Of a stretch of 64,000 nucleotides of DNA, positions 9,510-18,085 are shown one piece after another. The notes beneath the pieces are model-generated. The model ran no database searches. It was not told the origin of the DNA and worked only from the letters and a program-made list of their open reading frames with translations. The stretch's first letter is position 1. Each line of letters starts with the position of its first letter. The translations under genes and the position numbers were made by a program. The stretch is from CAYPJE01 sp964410945 (lineage in GTDB: Bacteria > Fidelibacterota > Marinisomatia > Marinisomatales > TCS56), in contig CAYPJE010000002.1 of NCBI GenBank assembly GCA_964410945.1, positions 62,001-126,000 of the forward strand, read 5' to 3'.

Positions 9510-10846
9510 AGGAATTGACCCCCAAGCAGATTGTTAAGGAACTGGACCGGTTTATCGTTGGTCAGGATCGGGCCAAACGCTCGGTGGCCATCGCCTTGCG
9601 TAACCGCTGGCGGCGCCAGCAGGTTGATGAAGCCATGCGTGATGAGATAGTCCCCAATAATATCATTCTGATCGGTCCAACCGGTGTTGGAAAAACAGAA
9701 ATCGCCCGCCGGCTGGCGAACCTGGCTCATGCTCCCTTCATGAAAGTGGAAGCCAGTAAATTCACCGAAGTAGGGTATGTCGGACGCGATGTTGAATCTA
9801 TCATCCGGGATTTGACCGACATTGCCGTGAACATGGTTCGCAATGAACGGGAAGAAGAGGTCCTGGAACTGGCCGAACGGTTGGCTGAAGAGCGGTTGCT
9901 GGACATCCTGTTTCCGGATGAAACCAAAACCGAGCGGCGCAAATCGCAGGAGAACGAGGAACGATACAAGCGTACCCGGTCAAGGTTGCGGGAAAAACTG
10001 GAGCGGGGCGATTTTGAAGATCGTGAAATCGAGGTGGATATCCAGGAGGACGGCATGCCCGCCATGCAGGTTTTTGGTCCCGTAGGGATGGAAGACCTGG
10101 GAATGAATCTGAAGGACATGCTTTCCAATGTATTGCCCCAGTCCCGGAAAAGGCGCCGGATGAAGGTGAGTGATGCCCGCGAACATCTGATAGATTCGGA
10201 AGCCCATAAACTGGTAGACCAGGATGAAGTGGTGCGGATGGCCAAAGAGCGAGTTGAAAATAACGGCATCATATTCCTGGATGAGATCGACAAGATCATT
10301 GGAAATGATGGCGCCGCCGGCCCCGATGTGAGCCGCGAAGGTGTCCAGCGCGACCTGTTACCAATTGTCGAGGGTAGTACGGTTCCAACCCGCTACGGAA
10401 TGGTAAAAACCGATCATGTGCTGTTTATCGCTGCCGGTGCCTTTCATGTGTCGGCACCGTCAGATATGATCCCCGAACTGCAGGGACGGTTTCCGATACG
10501 GGTTGAAATGGATAAGCTCACCAAACGTGATTTTATCAAAATCCTCACCCACCCCCAATCGGCACTGATCAAGCAGTACACCGCTTTACTGGGAGCGGAA
10601 AACGTGAAGCTGACCTTCGAGCGCACAGCCATAAATATGATTGCCGGATACGCCACCGAAGTCAACGCCAAAATGGAAAATATTGGTGCCCGGCGTCTGC
10701 ATACAATTATGACGACCCTGCTGGATGATATTTTGTACGAGCAACCCACTGGTAAAGTGTCCGAAATAAATATCACCAAAGATATGGTAAAGGAACAGCT
10801 GGAGGATATCGCCCAGGATCAGGATTTAAGTCGTTATATTCTTTGA
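9506..10846 (+). CDS. hslU: ATP-dependent protease ATPase subunit HslU (ClpY)
   Basis: HslU is the hexameric AAA+ unfoldase that feeds substrates to HslV. The 446-aa product has the expected parts: the opening LTPKQIVKELDRFIVGQ, Walker A (GPTGVGKTEIARR), the GYVGRDVES pore loop, an inserted charged I-domain (about residues 110-230), Walker B (IIFLDEIDKI), sensor 1 and the C-terminal ending DLSRYIL, whose last residues dock into HslV. It overlaps hslV by 4 bases and is followed by a strong terminator at 10911-10940, so it is probably the last gene of the block that begins upstream of the window. Confidence 0.98.
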   Translation: MKELTPKQIVKELDRFIVGQDRAKRSVAIALRNRWRRQQVDEAMRDEIVPNNIILIGPTGVGKTEIARRLANLAHAPFMKVEASKFTEVGYVGRDVESIIRDLTDIAVNMVRNEREEEVLELAERLAEERLLDILFPDETKTERRKSQENEERYKRTRSRLREKLERGDFEDREIEVDIQEDGMPAMQVFGPVGMEDLGMNLKDMLSNVLPQSRKRRRMKVSDAREHLIDSEAHKLVDQDEVVRMAKERVENNGIIFLDEIDKIIGNDGAAGPDVSREGVQRDLLPIVEGSTVPTRYGMVKTDHVLFIAAGAFHVSAPSDMIPELQGRFPIRVEMDKLTKRDFIKILTHPQSALIKQYTALLGAENVKLTFERTAINMIAGYATEVNAKMENIGARRLHTIMTTLLDDILYEQPTGKVSEINITKDMVKEQLEDIAQDQDLSRYIL

Positions 10847-10910
10847 ACGATTGATTTGCTACCCGGGTATACTGTAATTTTAGGGTGTTTCCACGTACAA
10901 TAATTCGATG

Positions 10911-10940
10911 AAAAATAGCCTCTGCGGAGGCTATTTTTTT
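10911..10940 (+). terminator. intrinsic terminator after hslU
   Basis: A 12-bp stem (10911-10922 pairing with 10927-10938) with a TGCG tetraloop ends in a run of seven T. It lies 64 bases after hslU and just before the ribosome site of argF. The A-rich left arm means it could also stop transcription coming the other way. Confidence 0.9.
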
Positions 10941-10956
10941 ATAAAAAGGAGGATAA

Positions 10957-11877
10957 ATGAAACGGGATTTTTTACATATCACTGATTTCAGTTCAAATGA
11001 AATCTGGGAAGTTTTACACCTGGCCAAAGAAGTTAAGGCAAAGCTGAAAAACAGGGAAGATTACAAACCTTTCAAAGACCACAGCCTGGCGATGGTTTTT
11101 GCCAAACCGTCGGCCCGCACCAGGATATCCTTTGAAACAGGTTTCTTCCGGCTGGGAGGACACGCCCTCTACCTTGGTCCAAATGATATCGGTATCGGCG
11201 AGCGGGAAGCAGTTAAAGATATTGCTCGTGTAATCAGCCGTTATAACGATATTATTATGGCGCGCCTTTTTGCTCATTCCCATATGACAGAATTGGCCGA
11301 GTTTTCGACGGTTCCGGTTGTAAATGGATTAACTGATTATAACCACCCCTGCCAGATAATGGCCGATATCCTGACGATCTGGGAACATCGGGGAAAACTG
11401 GATGATATGAAGGTGGTCTATATCGGTGATGGGAATAATATTGTTCATTCCTGGCTTCAGTTGGCCGCCCGCCTGCCGTTTGAATTTGTCTGTGCCTGCC
11501 CTGCCGGATACACTCCCGAAGAGGCAACGATCAAGCTGGCAGACGAGGCAGGTTTGAGCTCAGTGAGTGTTTCCCATGATCCGCTACAGGCGGTAAAAGA
11601 TGCCGATGTTGTCTATACCGATGTGTGGGCATCCATGGGTCAGAAAGAGGAATTTGAGGATCGCTATAAACGGTTCCAGGGCTTTCAGGTTAATGATAAT
11701 CTGATGGCAGCGACCGGGAAAGAAACCCTTTTCATGCATTGCCTGCCGGCTGAACGTGATGTGGAGGTGACTGATTCGGTCATGGAATCAAAAGCATCGA
11801 TCGTTTTTGATGAAGCCGAAAACCGTATGCACGCCCAGAATGCGATCATGCTGAAAGTGATGGGAGTTGGTGGCTAG
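10957..11877 (+). CDS. argF: ornithine carbamoyltransferase
   Basis: The enzyme transfers the carbamoyl group to ornithine to give citrulline in arginine synthesis. The 306-aa length is normal. The carbamoyl-phosphate site reads KPSARTR (Ala in place of the commoner Thr of STRTR), followed by GLTDYNHPCQ, DVWASMGQ and the MHCLPAERD motif with the catalytic cysteine. The SMG motif and HCLP favour ornithine carbamoyltransferase over aspartate carbamoyltransferase. Whether ornithine or an acylated ornithine is the substrate, as in some Bacteroidetes, cannot be settled by eye. An AAAGGAGG site precedes the ATG. No other arginine gene is adjacent, so it appears as a single-gene unit. Confidence 0.93.
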   Translation: MKRDFLHITDFSSNEIWEVLHLAKEVKAKLKNREDYKPFKDHSLAMVFAKPSARTRISFETGFFRLGGHALYLGPNDIGIGEREAVKDIARVISRYNDIIMARLFAHSHMTELAEFSTVPVVNGLTDYNHPCQIMADILTIWEHRGKLDDMKVVYIGDGNNIVHSWLQLAARLPFEFVCACPAGYTPEEATIKLADEAGLSSVSVSHDPLQAVKDADVVYTDVWASMGQKEEFEDRYKRFQGFQVNDNLMAATGKETLFMHCLPAERDVEVTDSVMESKASIVFDEAENRMHAQNAIMLKVMGVGG

Positions 11878-12018
11878 GATTTATTGGTTAGGCTGGATGA
11901 TAGTAGTTAAAAGTTAGAGGTTAAAGATTGGGGGTTGGTGCTTGAGCGAAAACCAAGTCCAAAGCCAACCGTCTCCCCTCTCTCTTACTTTTATCTTTTA
12001 TCTTAGCTTCTTTTATCT

Positions 12019-12744
12019 TTATTCCGTCTCTGTCCATATAACGGTCTGGGTGCGGTATTCGACTTCTTTACCGGGAACGATCGGAACGGTTACAATAAAA
12101 TCAACACTCTTTCCCGGTTCCAGGGCGGTATCGGTGATTATCCCAGTTTTATATTTCATTTTTGATCCTTCGATAAAAGCTGAATCACGACCGGCGGATG
12201 TGGTTGTGCTGGTCCACAGATCAGCGATTACACGCACAAAATCGGCGCGGGCCTGGCCGGTGTTTTTAATAGTCCCTAATACGATTTCGCGGTCCGGATA
12301 GACTTGAATCTGCGGTTCTCCAACGATCTCCACTTTGGCATGTTGTCCGTAGTGTTCATCCACCCGCACTACCAGGTTTTTCCTGATCACCAATCTTCCC
12401 AGGCTGGTTTGTAAACTGATTTCTTCTGCCGATTCGCCAGTCACCGTACCTACAACAACGGTACCGTTCTGGAGGATAATGCGCTGCTGATTTTCCGGGA
12501 TCGGGATCATATCCAGCAATTTTTTATCGACCGGAGGCAGGGTATTCCTGGTTTCGTATACCTTAACTACTGATTTTAGCGAGTCGATCTGCCGCTGCAA
12601 TTCCTGCAGGTTAATAGGAGCATCATAAAAGGGTTGCTGATCGTCGACAGTTTCTGATGTTTTTTCTTTTACCTTGGGGAGTTCAGTCTGGGCTCCCAGG
12701 GTTGTCAGCATCGATAATACCAGGAAGTAATGGAAAATTCTCAT
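12019..12744 (-). CDS. exported protein with FxLYD-like C-terminal domain
   Basis: This 241-aa protein has a signal peptide (about residues 1-19, ending LGAQ). A middle region has a short SM-like beta segment, IILQNGTVVVGTVTG followed by EISLQTSLGRLVI. The C-terminal half (about residues 140-241) reads EIVLGTIKNTGQARADFVRVIADLW, resembling the FxLYD immunoglobulin-like domain seen in many secreted proteins of this group. The specific role is unknown. Its start overlaps the stop of the HEAT-repeat lipoprotein gene by one base (TAATG), so it is the last gene of the leftward lpxH operon and probably acts in the envelope. The domain call is by eye. Confidence 0.7.
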   Translation of the reverse strand: MRIFHYFLVLSMLTTLGAQTELPKVKEKTSETVDDQQPFYDAPINLQELQRQIDSLKSVVKVYETRNTLPPVDKKLLDMIPIPENQQRIILQNGTVVVGTVTGESAEEISLQTSLGRLVIRKNLVVRVDEHYGQHAKVEIVGEPQIQVYPDREIVLGTIKNTGQARADFVRVIADLWTSTTTSAGRDSAFIEGSKMKYKTGIITDTALEPGKSVDFIVTVPIVPGKEVEYRTQTVIWTETE

Positions 12745-13862
12745 TATTTCTTACCTCCCTGATGAGTCTCGAAGGCGATCCGACGCAGTTTTTCCTGCTG
12801 ACTTCCGTCCTGATCGTAGTGTTTTACGACTTCCATTATGGTATCATAGAAATAATAATTACGTCGTTCTTTCAGAAGTTCGATTACCGGTGGCAGTAGT
12901 TCCGGGTCGTTGAATTTGATCAGTCCCTTCAAGGCTTTCCGGCGCAGGGAGGCGGGATATTCCTGGTTCATAATAATTTCCATCACTGCCGATTTGATCT
13001 CAGGATCGTCGAATTCTCCCAGGGCATCAAGAATAGTATTCAACAGGCTGTAGTACTGATTTTTACCAGAATTATAGGTATCCAGCAGGGCCAGAATCAG
13101 GTTTTCTTCCTTGACTCCGGCCATGGTATTCAGGGCGAAATCACGAACTTCTTCACTGGTAGCCGGGTTGCCAAGTAATTCCGTAAAGGAACCAACCACA
13201 TCGGCGGTCTCCTTTTTCCCTAAAATTTCCACGGCCCGGTTGCGGACCGGCAGACTGACCGATTCATCTTTGGCAATGGCAGTTAAAACCGGGATTACCT
13301 GGTCATCGCCTAATTGCCCAAGGGTCCGGGTTAACATATTTTCTGTCTGGGCCAGGTTGGCTTTGCTGACCTCATAGATGTCCAGGAGATGCAGAATCTG
13401 ATCTTTGGTTCGAACCTTGCCCAGGCTTTTGACCAGCGAAAGATGCAGGCTATTGGTCTTTCCTTCAATGTTATGTAAAGCAGATACCATTGCTTCGGCT
13501 GCCTGGGGATCATCTTTGAAACCGGCCAGGATTTCGATTGACTCTTCCATGAAGGTCAGATCCAAGCCATCGGCTGAACTGACGATATGGGAGATTGCTT
13601 CCAGGGCCGATGGGTGGTGGGTGGCGGCCAGGGCCTCACCGGCGGCCAGACGGGTTTCAAGGGGCTTGGTTGCATCCAGGTAAATATCGATCAGTAAATC
13701 CAGTGATTTTACATCGCCGCTCTGGTAGGCAAGATGCAGTTTTTCCACTGTCTCGATTCGGGAAGGATCCATTTTCCCCTTACCAAAAAAGCGGCCACAA
13801 CCACAGAGTATCAGGAAGATAAGCAGTAAGACGACCCTGGTTATTGAATATATTAATTTCAT
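12744..13862 (-). CDS. HEAT-repeat lipoprotein
   Basis: This is a 372-aa predicted lipoprotein. A hydrophobic N-terminal segment ends in LILCGCG, a lipobox with Cys near residue 22. The rest is made of helical repeats of about 30-40 residues in the HEAT/PBS-lyase style, such as LETRLAAGEALAAT, VPVLTAIAKDESVSLPVRNRAVEIL and ASLRRKALKGLIKFNDPEL. Such scaffolds bind proteins; the partner is unknown. I chose the ATG at 13862, which overlaps the lpxH stop by 4 bases and sits 8 bases after GGAG, over a GTG two codons earlier. It is the middle gene of a three-gene leftward operon. Confidence 0.78.
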   Translation of the reverse strand: MKLIYSITRVVLLLIFLILCGCGRFFGKGKMDPSRIETVEKLHLAYQSGDVKSLDLLIDIYLDATKPLETRLAAGEALAATHHPSALEAISHIVSSADGLDLTFMEESIEILAGFKDDPQAAEAMVSALHNIEGKTNSLHLSLVKSLGKVRTKDQILHLLDIYEVSKANLAQTENMLTRTLGQLGDDQVIPVLTAIAKDESVSLPVRNRAVEILGKKETADVVGSFTELLGNPATSEEVRDFALNTMAGVKEENLILALLDTYNSGKNQYYSLLNTILDALGEFDDPEIKSAVMEIIMNQEYPASLRRKALKGLIKFNDPELLPPVIELLKERRNYYFYDTIMEVVKHYDQDGSQQEKLRRIAFETHQGGKK

Positions 13863-14590
13863 TTCCACGACTCCAGTGACAATTCTTTCCCATCGAAAAC
13901 AGCGTAAGAAAAATAGTTAATCCAGTCGCCAAGAATAACCAATTGTCCGGCAGCGGTCTTTTCTACGCGGGTCTGATGGTAGTGACCGGTAATTAAGTAA
14001 TCAAAGCCAGCGCTGAATTTTTCAGAGGCAAATTGCATCAGGTCATCCACGATTTTCTGATTGTATTCATCGCTGTGCATATAATTATGACCGGTGCGTG
14101 AAATCCAGTTAGCCAGACGGTACCCCAGGTTAGGATGCAGCCAGCCGAACAACCAGATAAACACCGGATTACGGATTACCCAGCGCATTACACGGTAAGC
14201 CCTGTCCCAGGATAATAATCCATCGCCATGGGTAATATAAAAATTTTTACCGGCCAGCTCGAATTCAACATCGCAGGTGTAGGTATGATCCATCAGGGTG
14301 TCGGTAATAAATTCCCGGACCCAGAAATCGTGGTTTCCCAGCAGATAATGGATTTTCACGCCTTTCTGACGAATCGAATGCAAGTGATTCAAAAAGGGAA
14401 AATAGATTTTTGGAATCAGGTGTTCGTATTCGAACCAGAAATCAAATAGATCTCCGACAATAAATAAGGTGCCACCCGAATCACTTACATGGTCCAGGAA
14501 CTGGAATAATTTTTCCTGCTTCCCGGGTTCTTCCTGTCCGGGATCAAGCATCAGGTGTATATCTGAGATGAAAAACAGTGGCAGGTCCAT
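13859..14590 (-). CDS. lpxH: UDP-2,3-diacylglucosamine diphosphatase (LpxH-type metallophosphoesterase)
   Basis: LpxH cleaves UDP-2,3-diacylglucosamine to lipid X and UMP in lipid A synthesis, at the inner face of the inner membrane. The 243-aa protein shows the calcineurin-like metal motifs: FISDIHL, GDLFDFWFEY, GNHDFW, THGD and GHYHQ. FDFWFEY and the spacing of the motifs fit the LpxH/YbbF group rather than general phosphoesterases. LpxH paralogs such as LpxH2 of the same length exist, so the exact substrate is inferred. It is the first gene of a leftward trio. Its start is 153 bases from the divergent gene at 14744. Confidence 0.85.
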   Translation of the reverse strand: MDLPLFFISDIHLMLDPGQEEPGKQEKLFQFLDHVSDSGGTLFIVGDLFDFWFEYEHLIPKIYFPFLNHLHSIRQKGVKIHYLLGNHDFWVREFITDTLMDHTYTCDVEFELAGKNFYITHGDGLLSWDRAYRVMRWVIRNPVFIWLFGWLHPNLGYRLANWISRTGHNYMHSDEYNQKIVDDLMQFASEKFSAGFDYLITGHYHQTRVEKTAAGQLVILGDWINYFSYAVFDGKELSLESWK

Positions 14591-14656
14591 CTACTGAAAC
14601 TAAGTTAATCAACACAGGTTAGGCAATTAAATTGTCAGCCGTTTATCGACCACTTA

Positions 14657-14685
14657 TTGACATGGATATTAATATATGGTATCTT
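14657..14685 (+). promoter_or_regulatory. sigma-70-like promoter
   Basis: TTGACA (14657-14662), a 17-base AT-rich spacer, then TATCTT (14680-14685). It would serve the surface protein gene that starts at 14744, leaving a leader of about 50 bases. It is a sequence match only. Confidence 0.5.
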
Positions 14686-14743
14686 CGAATGAGATAAGGC
14701 TGGAGTTTGGAACCGTAACTCACCTAGCATCGTAAGGCAAGGT

Positions 14744-17700
14744 ATGAAGAAATTTTTAATTATTGTATTATTATTCAATGCGGCAGTGTTCGGCCAGTCG
14801 TTTGGCCAGAACAAGGTACAGTATCGTGATTTCGACTGGCAATATATCGAAGCCCCTCATTTTGATATTTATTACTATGGTGATGAAAAACCCCTGGCCG
14901 AATTTACCGCCGAGGTAATCGAAGATGCCTATGACCAGGTTTCCAAGCATTTGCGCTGGGAATTGAATAAACGGGTTACGGTTATTGTATATCATTCCCA
15001 TAACGATTTTCAACAGACGAATGTAGTCTGGGATTACATGAGTGAAGGGATCGGTGGTGTTACGGAATTATTTAAAAATCGGGTCGTAATTCCATTCGAA
15101 GGTTCCTATGAACAGTTCCGGCATGTGATTCATCACGAGTTGGTCCATGCTGTGGTGAACGATATGATCTACGGGGGTAATATCCAGTCGATTATTTCCG
15201 GCCGGGTCAGATTGAATATTCCGCTCTGGGCCAATGAAGGCCTGGCTGAATACCTTTCCTCCAACTGGGATACCCAGGCTGATATGATATTGAGGGACAT
15301 ATCGATCAACGAGCGAATGCCCAGTATTAATGAATTGAATTATTATTTTGCCTACAAAGGCGGACAGTCGGTGTGGCGTTTTATCGCAGAGAAGTACGGC
15401 CGTGAAAAAGTGGGTGAAATCTTTATCGCCATGAAACGCCGCCAGGATGCGGAAAAGGGCTTCCGAAAAGCTCTGGGCTTGGATTTTGAGGAATTAACCG
15501 AACAATGGCATAAATATCTAAAGAAAGAATACTGGTCGGATATCTCCGGCCGAGATGAATTGACTGATGTTTCCAAACGGATTACCGATCATAAGGAGGA
15601 TCGCAATTTTTATAATGTATCGCCGGCTGTTTCACCGGATGGCAGCAAGATTGCCATACTTACCGACCGTTCCGGTTACGCGGATATAATGCTTATCGAT
15701 GGGATAAGTGGTAAGCGGATTAAAACACTGGTGAAGGGTAACCGATCAGTTGATTTTGAAGAATTGAAGTGGCTGCAGCCGGGCCTTTCCTGGTCACCTG
15801 ACGGCAGTAAGGTTGTTCTGGCAGCCAAGGCTGGTGGCGGTGATGTATTTTATTTGATTGATATAATGGATTATTCCCGGGAGAAGCTGGAATTTGACAT
15901 GGACGGTCTATTTACCGCTGCCTGGAGTCCGGATGGTGAACGAATTGCCTTTGTCGGATCGGTTGGGCGATCAAGCGATATATTTGTCTATGATTTAAAA
16001 GAGCAGGAATTGATCAATATAACTAATGATATCTTCTCTGACTCTGAACCGGCCTGGAGCCCCGATGGAGAAGAGATAGCATTTGTATCGGAACGCCGGT
16101 CGGTTGACAATACCGAACTGGTGAATATGGCTGAATACGATTATTCACAAACCGATATTTACATGGTTGATGTAGCAACAGGAGAGATCAGTCAGGTAAC
16201 CGATACAGACTATAATGAGAATTATCCGCTTTGGGCCAATACACAGAACACGTTGCTATATACCGCCGATTATAATGGAATCTGGAATCTCCATTTTTAT
16301 AACTTGGATAGTCGCGACTATTTTCCGGTTACCAATGTATTGACCGGTATTTATCAGATCAGCCTCACCAAAGATGATAAAACCCTGGTTTATTCCGGCT
16401 ACTCAGGAATGGGATGGGATATATTTTCGCTGGCCAATCCCCTGGAAATGGAAGCGGTGACGATAGAACCAACCAACTATATTAAGAACCTCGAATCAGA
16501 TGATGAATCTTTTGTTGATATGCGCGTAGGCCGGGAATCCAGCGTGTCGGATAGACATGCCAACGAAGATTTTTCCCGTTTCATTTTCGCCAAGGAATAC
16601 GAACGGATCAATGAATATGCTTTTGAGGGGAATGAACCACTGGTCGAGTTGAGTGACGACAGCACCAAAACCGCTGACGGTGAATATATCACCAATATTT
16701 ATAAAACCCGTTTTTCCCTGGATCTGGTTGACGGTCAGGCGGCTTTCTCCAATGTGTTCGGTTATTCTGGTTCTACGATTTTCCTGTTTAGTGATATCCT
16801 GGGTGATCATCAAATAATTCTGGGCACAGAACTGGTCCTGACATTAGAAAACAGTGATTACTATTTTACCTATGCCTATCTCAAACACCGCATCGATCAT
16901 TATTTCACGGCCTACCATATGGCCGATTTCTTCTCCGATGGTTATTCCTATTTAAGCCGTCTGCGGAATTATGGTGCCAGTTACGGGCAATCGATTCCCC
17001 TGAACCGTTATAATCGGTTCGAGTTTGAGTTGACTGCCAGCCAGGTGCGTTACACTATTTATGGTATCGATTACGGTAATGACCAGTGGATACCGGTTTT
17101 TGAAGAACGTTTGAATACAGTCCTGCCCAGTGCCAGTTGGATTTATGATAATACCATTTACGGTTATACCGGCCCTGTTGATGGTTTCCGCCAGAATCTC
17201 AGGGTGGTTGCCAGCCCGAAGGCCAACAATGATGGTTTATCTTTCCAGACGATTACCCTTGACACGCGCCATTATTACCGTTTTTTGCGTGACTACTCAC
17301 TGGCCGGCCGGCTGATGATTGGTACCAGCATTGGTGATGACGCCCAGACTTTCCTGCTGGGCGGCGTACCTAACTGGTTGTTTGGAATCGGTGAGACCAA
17401 CGGCAAGGATGACGACGGCTGGTATCGCCAGGGCATCTTGAGCAACAGCAACGACAATATGCTGAAAGATGCCTATTTCTCGGTCTTTGCCATGCCGGTC
17501 CGCGGAACCAGATTCTATGAGCGTTATGGAACCAACGTTGCCCTGGCTAACCTGGAAGTCCGGTTTCCATTCATCAATTATTTTGCCCTGGGATTCCCAC
17601 TGAAAATGATATTTGGTAATATCCGTGGCCATGTTTTTCTGGACGCCGGGGCCGCCTGGAATCAATTTGCCGAATTCAGCGATAATGAATTATTGAAAAA

Positions 17701-17872
17701 GAAATATGATGATGACTATCATACCGGATTCAGTCCGATTGTGGCCGGGTTCGGTTGGGGCGTCAAGGTGAATTTCGGCTATTTCCTGTTGCGAATCGAT
17801 TCGGCCTGGGATATAATGGACGATGGTACCTCGCGGCCGCAATTCTATCTGTCGCTGGGGCCGGACTGGTAA
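14744..17872 (+). CDS. surface protein: zinc peptidase-like domain, beta-propeller and outer-membrane barrel
   Basis: This 1042-aa protein has a signal peptide (residues 1-18). Residues about 25-270 form a gluzincin-like peptidase-MA domain: HELVH at 131-135 supplies two zinc histidines and the catalytic glutamate, and NEGLAEYL supplies the third ligand (Glu165). Residues about 285-570 hold at least five WD40-like PD40/TolB repeats (SPDGSKIA, WSPDGERIAF, WSPDGEEIAF). The last 380 or so residues alternate in the manner of a beta-barrel and end in a BamA/D15-like strand pattern closing with SLGPDW. So it is probably an outer-membrane protein that displays a propeller and a protease-like domain. 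The substrate is unknown. The family is recurrent in FCB-group genomes. No operon partner was seen; a good promoter lies upstream. Confidence 0.82.
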   Translation: MKKFLIIVLLFNAAVFGQSFGQNKVQYRDFDWQYIEAPHFDIYYYGDEKPLAEFTAEVIEDAYDQVSKHLRWELNKRVTVIVYHSHNDFQQTNVVWDYMSEGIGGVTELFKNRVVIPFEGSYEQFRHVIHHELVHAVVNDMIYGGNIQSIISGRVRLNIPLWANEGLAEYLSSNWDTQADMILRDISINERMPSINELNYYFAYKGGQSVWRFIAEKYGREKVGEIFIAMKRRQDAEKGFRKALGLDFEELTEQWHKYLKKEYWSDISGRDELTDVSKRITDHKEDRNFYNVSPAVSPDGSKIAILTDRSGYADIMLIDGISGKRIKTLVKGNRSVDFEELKWLQPGLSWSPDGSKVVLAAKAGGGDVFYLIDIMDYSREKLEFDMDGLFTAAWSPDGERIAFVGSVGRSSDIFVYDLKEQELINITNDIFSDSEPAWSPDGEEIAFVSERRSVDNTELVNMAEYDYSQTDIYMVDVATGEISQVTDTDYNENYPLWANTQNTLLYTADYNGIWNLHFYNLDSRDYFPVTNVLTGIYQISLTKDDKTLVYSGYSGMGWDIFSLANPLEMEAVTIEPTNYIKNLESDDESFVDMRVGRESSVSDRHANEDFSRFIFAKEYERINEYAFEGNEPLVELSDDSTKTADGEYITNIYKTRFSLDLVDGQAAFSNVFGYSGSTIFLFSDILGDHQIILGTELVLTLENSDYYFTYAYLKHRIDHYFTAYHMADFFSDGYSYLSRLRNYGASYGQSIPLNRYNRFEFELTASQVRYTIYGIDYGNDQWIPVFEERLNTVLPSASWIYDNTIYGYTGPVDGFRQNLRVVASPKANNDGLSFQTITLDTRHYYRFLRDYSLAGRLMIGTSIGDDAQTFLLGGVPNWLFGIGETNGKDDDGWYRQGILSNSNDNMLKDAYFSVFAMPVRGTRFYERYGTNVALANLEVRFPFINYFALGFPLKMIFGNIRGHVFLDAGAAWNQFAEFSDNELLKKKYDDDYHTGFSPIVAGFGWGVKVNFGYFLLRIDSAWDIMDDGTSRPQFYLSLGPDW

Positions 17873-17925
17873 TAAAAGCACAACGATAATTAATCCTTTC
17901 CGGTTGTTGTTTAATAAAATTGTAA

Positions 17926-17947
17926 GGACAAGATTCGAATCTTGTCC
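17926..17947. repeat. 22-bp perfect palindrome between genes
   Basis: GGACAAGATTC is followed directly by its exact reverse complement. It lies 54 bases after the surface protein gene and 139 bases before radA. It could fold as a hairpin ending the upstream message, but there is no T run after it. It could also be a dispersed repeat or a protein site. The rest of this 213-base gap holds nothing else I can identify. Confidence 0.6.
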
Positions 17948-18085
17948 CTCCGCAATCATTACCCCCACACGCTTCCCAGAGTATTTAGGTCGGGAAGGCA
18001 CTGGATTACCCCAGAGGTTCCATTATAAGTAGCCAGATTGAATTATTGACATTGGTGACCGGCAATCTCAATTTCGGGATCGGTT

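Noticed and set aside
11878..12018. Possible small gene or defined repeat between argF and the leftward operon
   Set aside because: The gap is low-complexity, with T/C-rich strings, and has no convincing start codon, ribosome site or perfect inverted repeat; I only note its likeness to the other convergent-gap motifs.
17921..17955. Possible tRNA T-arm (ATTCGAATC) near 17931
   Set aside because: The loop is one base too long for a T-arm, and no anticodon or acceptor arms fit around it; it is a simple palindrome.
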